In this document: positions 39,260 through 42,874 of the stretch, piece after piece | Layout: each line of letters begins with the position of its first letter | How positions within the stretch are numbered: the stretch's first letter is position 1 | From: Longibaculum muris | GTDB taxonomy: Bacteria > Bacillota_I > Bacilli_A > Erysipelotrichales > Coprobacillaceae | DNA: 42,874 nucleotides | NCBI RefSeq assembly: GCF_004343035.1 | Contig: NZ_SMCQ01000025.1 | Span: forward strand, 1 to 42,874 | Direction: 5' to 3' | Notes under the pieces: model-generated | What the model was told of the DNA's origin: nothing | The model's database searches: none | Seen by the model: the letters and a program-made list of their open reading frames with translations, nothing else | Program-made: the position numbers and the translations under genes

Positions 39260-40696
39260 ATGAAAAAGCATTTACTATTATTTATTAATTCACTTTTGGT
39301 ATTAATATTAGTGATTGGTTTTACTTTAACTGCTTTTATGAGTCAACAAACATATAAACCAGTAATTGAAGATGATATTGAAAATATCTCAAAATTAACG
39401 GCATCTAATATTTATGCAGAAATTAAGGGAGATATGATGAAACCATTATTTGTGGCTCAAACAATGGCTTCAGATTCATTTTTAAAAAATTGGTTATATG
39501 CCGAAAAGAAAAATCCTCAAGATACAAATCATCAAAAACAGATGAAAGAATATTTGAATACATATCGTCAAAAGTATCAATATGATTCGGTTTTTACGAT
39601 TTCAGCATATAGCAATACTTACTTTTATTATGATGGGGTTAATAAGGTTGTCAGCCCAGAAAATGAACATGATGATTGGTATTATGATTTTGTTGATAGT
39701 CAATTACCTTATCGTTTGAATATTGATACAGATGAAGTGAATGCTAATGAATTAACAGTTTTTGTAGACTGTCGAATTGAAGGTAAAGATGGTGAATTTT
39801 TAGGGGTTACGGGGGTTGGAGTTAAGATGAGTAAGTTACAAGACTTACTTAAGAAATATGAAACGGATTATGATTTACAAGCAATCCTTATTGATCAAAG
39901 TGGAAAAATAACTGTCAGTTCTGATTCACATAAGATAGAAAATATAAATGTTTTTGATGATACGATTTTAAAAGAATTTAAAACCCAGATTTTAGAGGAT
40001 AAAAAATCATTTCAAATGAATTGGTATCCTCAATCAGAGGCAAATCAATGTATTATTTCTTGTTATGTAGATAATTTAAATTGGTATTTGATTGTAACCA
40101 AGGATACGCAACCATTACGTACATCATTTCAAGAATTAATTAAAAAAGATATTTTCATTATGATGATTATGTTAGTCATGTTATTGATGTTAATTACTTT
40201 TATTATTCGTTGGTATAATAAACGTTTATCATTATTATTAAATATTGATCATTTAACTGGTTTACCAAATCAACAATCTTTTAAAGAAAAATTTGAATGT
40301 CTTAATGAATCAGAAAAATGTGTTATCTTTATGTTCGATTTAGATCATTTCAAATCTATTAATGATACAGATGGACACTTAGAAGGTAATCGTATTTTAT
40401 CCCAAATTGCTTCAGCATTAAAAGAATCAATGAATGGTTATGGAATTGCTGCACGTTGGGGTGGGGATGAGTTTATTGGTGTTTTTAAATGTCCATTATC
40501 AAAAGCTCAGGATATTTTACAAAGAATGCAACTTCAACTCCAACATGAATGTCATTTTAGTGGCGGAGCTGTCACGATAAGTATTGGGATGACTGAGATT
40601 TTAGCTGATATGAGTTTGGATGATTTGACGAAATTAGCGGATGAGGCTTTATATGAAGCTAAGGCTTATGGGGGAAATACAATCGTTATAAAATAA
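39260..40696 (+). CDS. Membrane-bound sensor diguanylate cyclase (Cache-GGDEF)
   Basis: A 478-residue protein. A first membrane helix (LLLFINSLLVLILVIGFTLT) is followed by an extracellular dCache-like sensor (about residues 35-285, including DWYYDFVDSQLPYRLNIDTD and GEFLGVTGVGVKMSKLQDLL), a second helix (IFIMMIMLVMLLMLITFII) and a GGDEF domain from about 325. LDHLTGLPN-type entry (NIDHLTGLPNQQSF), FDLDHFKSINDTDGH and RWGGDEF (Arg399, GGDEF 401-405) indicate an active c-di-GMP synthase. There is no RxxD inhibitory site five residues before GGDEF. AAAGGAG precedes the ATG. Confidence 0.9.
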   Translation: MKKHLLLFINSLLVLILVIGFTLTAFMSQQTYKPVIEDDIENISKLTASNIYAEIKGDMMKPLFVAQTMASDSFLKNWLYAEKKNPQDTNHQKQMKEYLNTYRQKYQYDSVFTISAYSNTYFYYDGVNKVVSPENEHDDWYYDFVDSQLPYRLNIDTDEVNANELTVFVDCRIEGKDGEFLGVTGVGVKMSKLQDLLKKYETDYDLQAILIDQSGKITVSSDSHKIENINVFDDTILKEFKTQILEDKKSFQMNWYPQSEANQCIISCYVDNLNWYLIVTKDTQPLRTSFQELIKKDIFIMMIMLVMLLMLITFIIRWYNKRLSLLLNIDHLTGLPNQQSFKEKFECLNESEKCVIFMFDLDHFKSINDTDGHLEGNRILSQIASALKESMNGYGIAARWGGDEFIGVFKCPLSKAQDILQRMQLQLQHECHFSGGAVTISIGMTEILADMSLDDLTKLADEALYEAKAYGGNTIVIK

Positions 40697-40718
40697 AAAG
40701 TAGCTACGGCTACTTTTT
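40695..40718. terminator. Bidirectional terminator with a TACG tetraloop
   Basis: AAAAAGTAGC (40695-40704) and GCTACTTTTT (40709-40718) form a perfect 10-bp stem closed by C-TACG-G, a UNCG-type stable tetraloop. It lies between the two convergent cyclase genes and serves both. Confidence 0.92.
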
Positions 40719-40720
40719 AA

Positions 40721-42763
40721 TTACATTTGAACATAATTCTTTCCATTTCGTTTTGCAATATAGAGACGTTGATCAGCTTCTTCAAAAATATCTTTTAAAG
40801 ATTCAAATATATTTTCTCTAAAACAACATCCTATAGAAATCGTAAAATGAATATCTTTATCACCAATATGCAATAGACATGATTCACATTCATAACGAAT
40901 CTGTTCAGCAATTTGATAAAGCTGTTCAATGGTTATATCATTTATCAATAAGATAAATTCCTCTCCTCCAAATCGAGCAATAATCCCGTGTTGTTTATAC
41001 TTATCCATAATTTGAGTAACTTTTCGAATGACTTCATCACCTTGAATATGCCCATAAGTATCATTAATGACTTTAAAATCATCAATATCAATCATCAAAG
41101 CACCTATCGATTGATGATTCTCTTTAGCCTTTAAAAGCATACTTTCACCTTGTTGCATTAATGCACTACGATTATAAGTCCCTGTTAAATAATCAAAACT
41201 TGCTTTCACCAACGCTTCTTCAAAACGATATATATTTTGTAATGCAATAGCAACATAATCAGCAAAAACCTGTAAAAGACTTTGATCAGTTTGACTAAAA
41301 AAGTTGATTTGGAATGAACCAAAATAGATAACTGCTAATAAATTATTTTGATAAGTTATCGGCTGTAAAAGAACAGAACGTAAATTCTTTTGATAAAGCT
41401 CTCCTAAATCAATACAAGTTGAATCGCCTTCAAGAATATTTGAATAAGTAATAGATTGTCGCTCATCTACACACTTTTGTAATAAAGAATTTTGAGATGA
41501 AAAAATGGTATTATCTAAAGATTTAAATTCTGTTTTTTGTTCATCATAAAGAAGTAAACGACAAATATCAAATTTAAAGATTTGAGGAAGTCTTTCTTTA
41601 ATAACGTCAATCAATTGATTTCTTGTTAATGAAGATGTTACGATTTTACCAAAAGAAGTAATATCAAGTAATCTTTGATATAAAACTTCGTACGATAACA
41701 TCCGATTCTTTTGCCAAACATCTTCCAATTCATGACGATACATATCATCAATAAACCTGACATATTGATGACTTCGTATACGCGCTTCATTTAAATGCTT
41801 GTAAGCTTCTTTATATTGCCCTTGTTTAGCTTTAAGAAAAGACATTTCTTCTCGAATACGCAATTTATTTCCAAGTAAATTATTAAAATTATCATAAACA
41901 ATCTGATAATAGATTTCAGCCTTTTCAAAATCTTCCATAAATAAATAATAACGAGCATAAACCAAATAAACTTCAGCATTATCCAATAAATCATTATCTT
42001 CAAAAGAATATGTCTTTTGTAAAACCTCAAAACAACGTTTTGCTTCTTCACGATTTTCTTCTAACATAGCAATTTCAACCGAAAACTTATTAAAAATCTG
42101 AAGATTAAATAGTTCTGTTTGTTGCAGATAAGAAGCATATTCCTTTAAAATTTCTTTTGCCTTTTTAACTTCTTTTGCACTGATACATAAGTTCATTAAT
42201 AAAAAGATTGTGACAATATAATTACTATCACCAATAATATCATGCTTTTGTAACGTTTCTTCAACTTGCTGGATAGCTTTTTTATAAAGTCCAAACTCAG
42301 CTAAAATAATTGCTCCATTATTTAAAAAAGCCGAATAATAAGTTATTCTTCCATTCTTTTCAGCCATCGGCATGGCTTTAAGAATCTCCATATAAGCTCC
42401 ACCATAGTTTTCCTTAAGAATCTCCACCAGAACTGCATTATTAGCAACAGTTAAAATACCTTCCATATTTTCATAACCAGGAATTTGCATAAATAGTTCA
42501 CGGGCTTTTTCATTATAGGCAATGGCCTTATCTAAATCTCTTGTATAATAAAGATAAAACCACATCGCATAACCTAATGCTATTGAATAGGTATAATTTT
42601 GTTTTTTAGCAATGGCTTGAAATTGTTCTAAAATTGGAAAAAGTTCATCTTGTAAACCAATGTTTTCTAAGACTAATCTTTTTAATTTTGTATTGACTTC
42701 TTCTGTTTTTTCAAATTGTTCAAAATATTCATTAAAAGTTCTTTGTAATTCTTCTCTCATCAT
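40721..42763 (-). CDS. TPR-GAF-GGDEF diguanylate cyclase
   Basis: A 680-residue soluble protein. Residues 20-340 are TPR-like helical pairs (for example AIAYNEKARELFMQIPGYEN and VYLVYARYYLFMEDFEKAEI). Residues about 365-510 form a GAF-like domain (LLDITSFGKIVTSSLTRNQL ... LLAVIYFGSFQINFF). The GGDEF domain follows from about 520: DYLTGTYNRSAL, MIDIDDFKVINDTYGH and RFGGEEF, with GGEEF as the active variant. No RxxD inhibitory site is visible. It probably makes c-di-GMP in response to a cytoplasmic ligand or protein partner. It converges on the other cyclase gene. Confidence 0.88.
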   Translation of the reverse strand: MMREELQRTFNEYFEQFEKTEEVNTKLKRLVLENIGLQDELFPILEQFQAIAKKQNYTYSIALGYAMWFYLYYTRDLDKAIAYNEKARELFMQIPGYENMEGILTVANNAVLVEILKENYGGAYMEILKAMPMAEKNGRITYYSAFLNNGAIILAEFGLYKKAIQQVEETLQKHDIIGDSNYIVTIFLLMNLCISAKEVKKAKEILKEYASYLQQTELFNLQIFNKFSVEIAMLEENREEAKRCFEVLQKTYSFEDNDLLDNAEVYLVYARYYLFMEDFEKAEIYYQIVYDNFNNLLGNKLRIREEMSFLKAKQGQYKEAYKHLNEARIRSHQYVRFIDDMYRHELEDVWQKNRMLSYEVLYQRLLDITSFGKIVTSSLTRNQLIDVIKERLPQIFKFDICRLLLYDEQKTEFKSLDNTIFSSQNSLLQKCVDERQSITYSNILEGDSTCIDLGELYQKNLRSVLLQPITYQNNLLAVIYFGSFQINFFSQTDQSLLQVFADYVAIALQNIYRFEEALVKASFDYLTGTYNRSALMQQGESMLLKAKENHQSIGALMIDIDDFKVINDTYGHIQGDEVIRKVTQIMDKYKQHGIIARFGGEEFILLINDITIEQLYQIAEQIRYECESCLLHIGDKDIHFTISIGCCFRENIFESLKDIFEEADQRLYIAKRNGKNYVQM

Positions 42764-42874
42764 ATAATCCTCTAATCATATTTCTATCATACACTATTTT
42801 TATTTTGAAATATAGCGAAAGCAAGAAATTAATCAAATATTACTTATAAAAACGAATAAACATTATCACATAGA
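42764..42874. other. Upstream region of the minus-strand cyclase
   Basis: AT-rich, with GAGGAT before the minus-strand ATG and a possible -10 TATGAT about 30 bases upstream of it. No clear -35 box or operator is seen, and no other gene. Confidence 0.35.

Noticed and set aside
1-42874. tRNA, rRNA or riboswitch genes
   Set aside because: No cloverleaf with GGTTCxA-type T arms, no rRNA core sequence and no familiar riboswitch core was found by reading; a covariance search could still reveal small RNAs.

Overview
The window is a very AT-rich low-GC Firmicute chromosome segment. The AT-biased codon use, AGGAGG-type ribosome binding sites, TGA used as a true stop, and the mix of small accessory genes fit the Erysipelotrichia/Coprobacillaceae group of gut bacteria. 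That placement is inference; no rRNA or marker gene is present. I see no tRNA, rRNA, CRISPR array, insertion sequence or intact integrase.

Layout. (1) 0.3-4.7 kb: a compact MarR-controlled operon (MarR, DUF1848 Fe-S protein, two nitroreductases, an Fpg/Nei-type glycosylase and an SPL-like radical SAM protein) behind a 42-bp perfect palindrome. (2) 4.8-5.8 kb: phased short direct repeats and two overlapping XRE regulators. (3) 5.8-9.2 kb: unrelated single genes (VOC, a DUF3788 remnant plus a membrane protein, HEAT-repeat, membrane, Nudix), most of them behind copies of the same terminator-promoter-leader module. (4) 9.2-12.7 kb: decayed coding sequence, then an AbiL/RloAB-like defence pair whose RloB gene carries an early TGA. 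(5) 12.7-17.2 kb, minus strand: an ABC exporter, a LytTR regulator, an AgrC-like kinase, and an autoregulated XRE/DUF3796 pair. (6) 17.4-27.4 kb: more single genes, several behind the module (methyltransferase, DUF6678-like, cupin, SMI1/KNR4, alpha/beta hydrolases), a broken flavodoxin and an AbiE-like toxin-antitoxin pair. (7) 27.7-39.1 kb: a long run of immunity-like genes (SMI1/KNR4, TPR, LRR, DMP19/DUF4375, DUF3916 and unknowns) with no toxin gene. (8) 39.2-42.8 kb: two convergent diguanylate cyclase genes sharing a bidirectional terminator.

The most unusual feature is the module. About twelve copies between 5.8 and 32.9 kb share a -35/-10 pair 17 bp apart, the same spacer sequence ending GATGTCATAAT, and in the best copies a GGTGTTCA...TGAACACC terminator hairpin upstream and a GAATTTatGGAGG leader downstream. 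Functionally unrelated genes therefore sit between homologous intergenic blocks, like interchangeable cassettes. Several genes here are visibly broken (RloB, the gene at 9,984, flavodoxin, DUF3788, the gene at 35,139), which fits a high-turnover accessory region.
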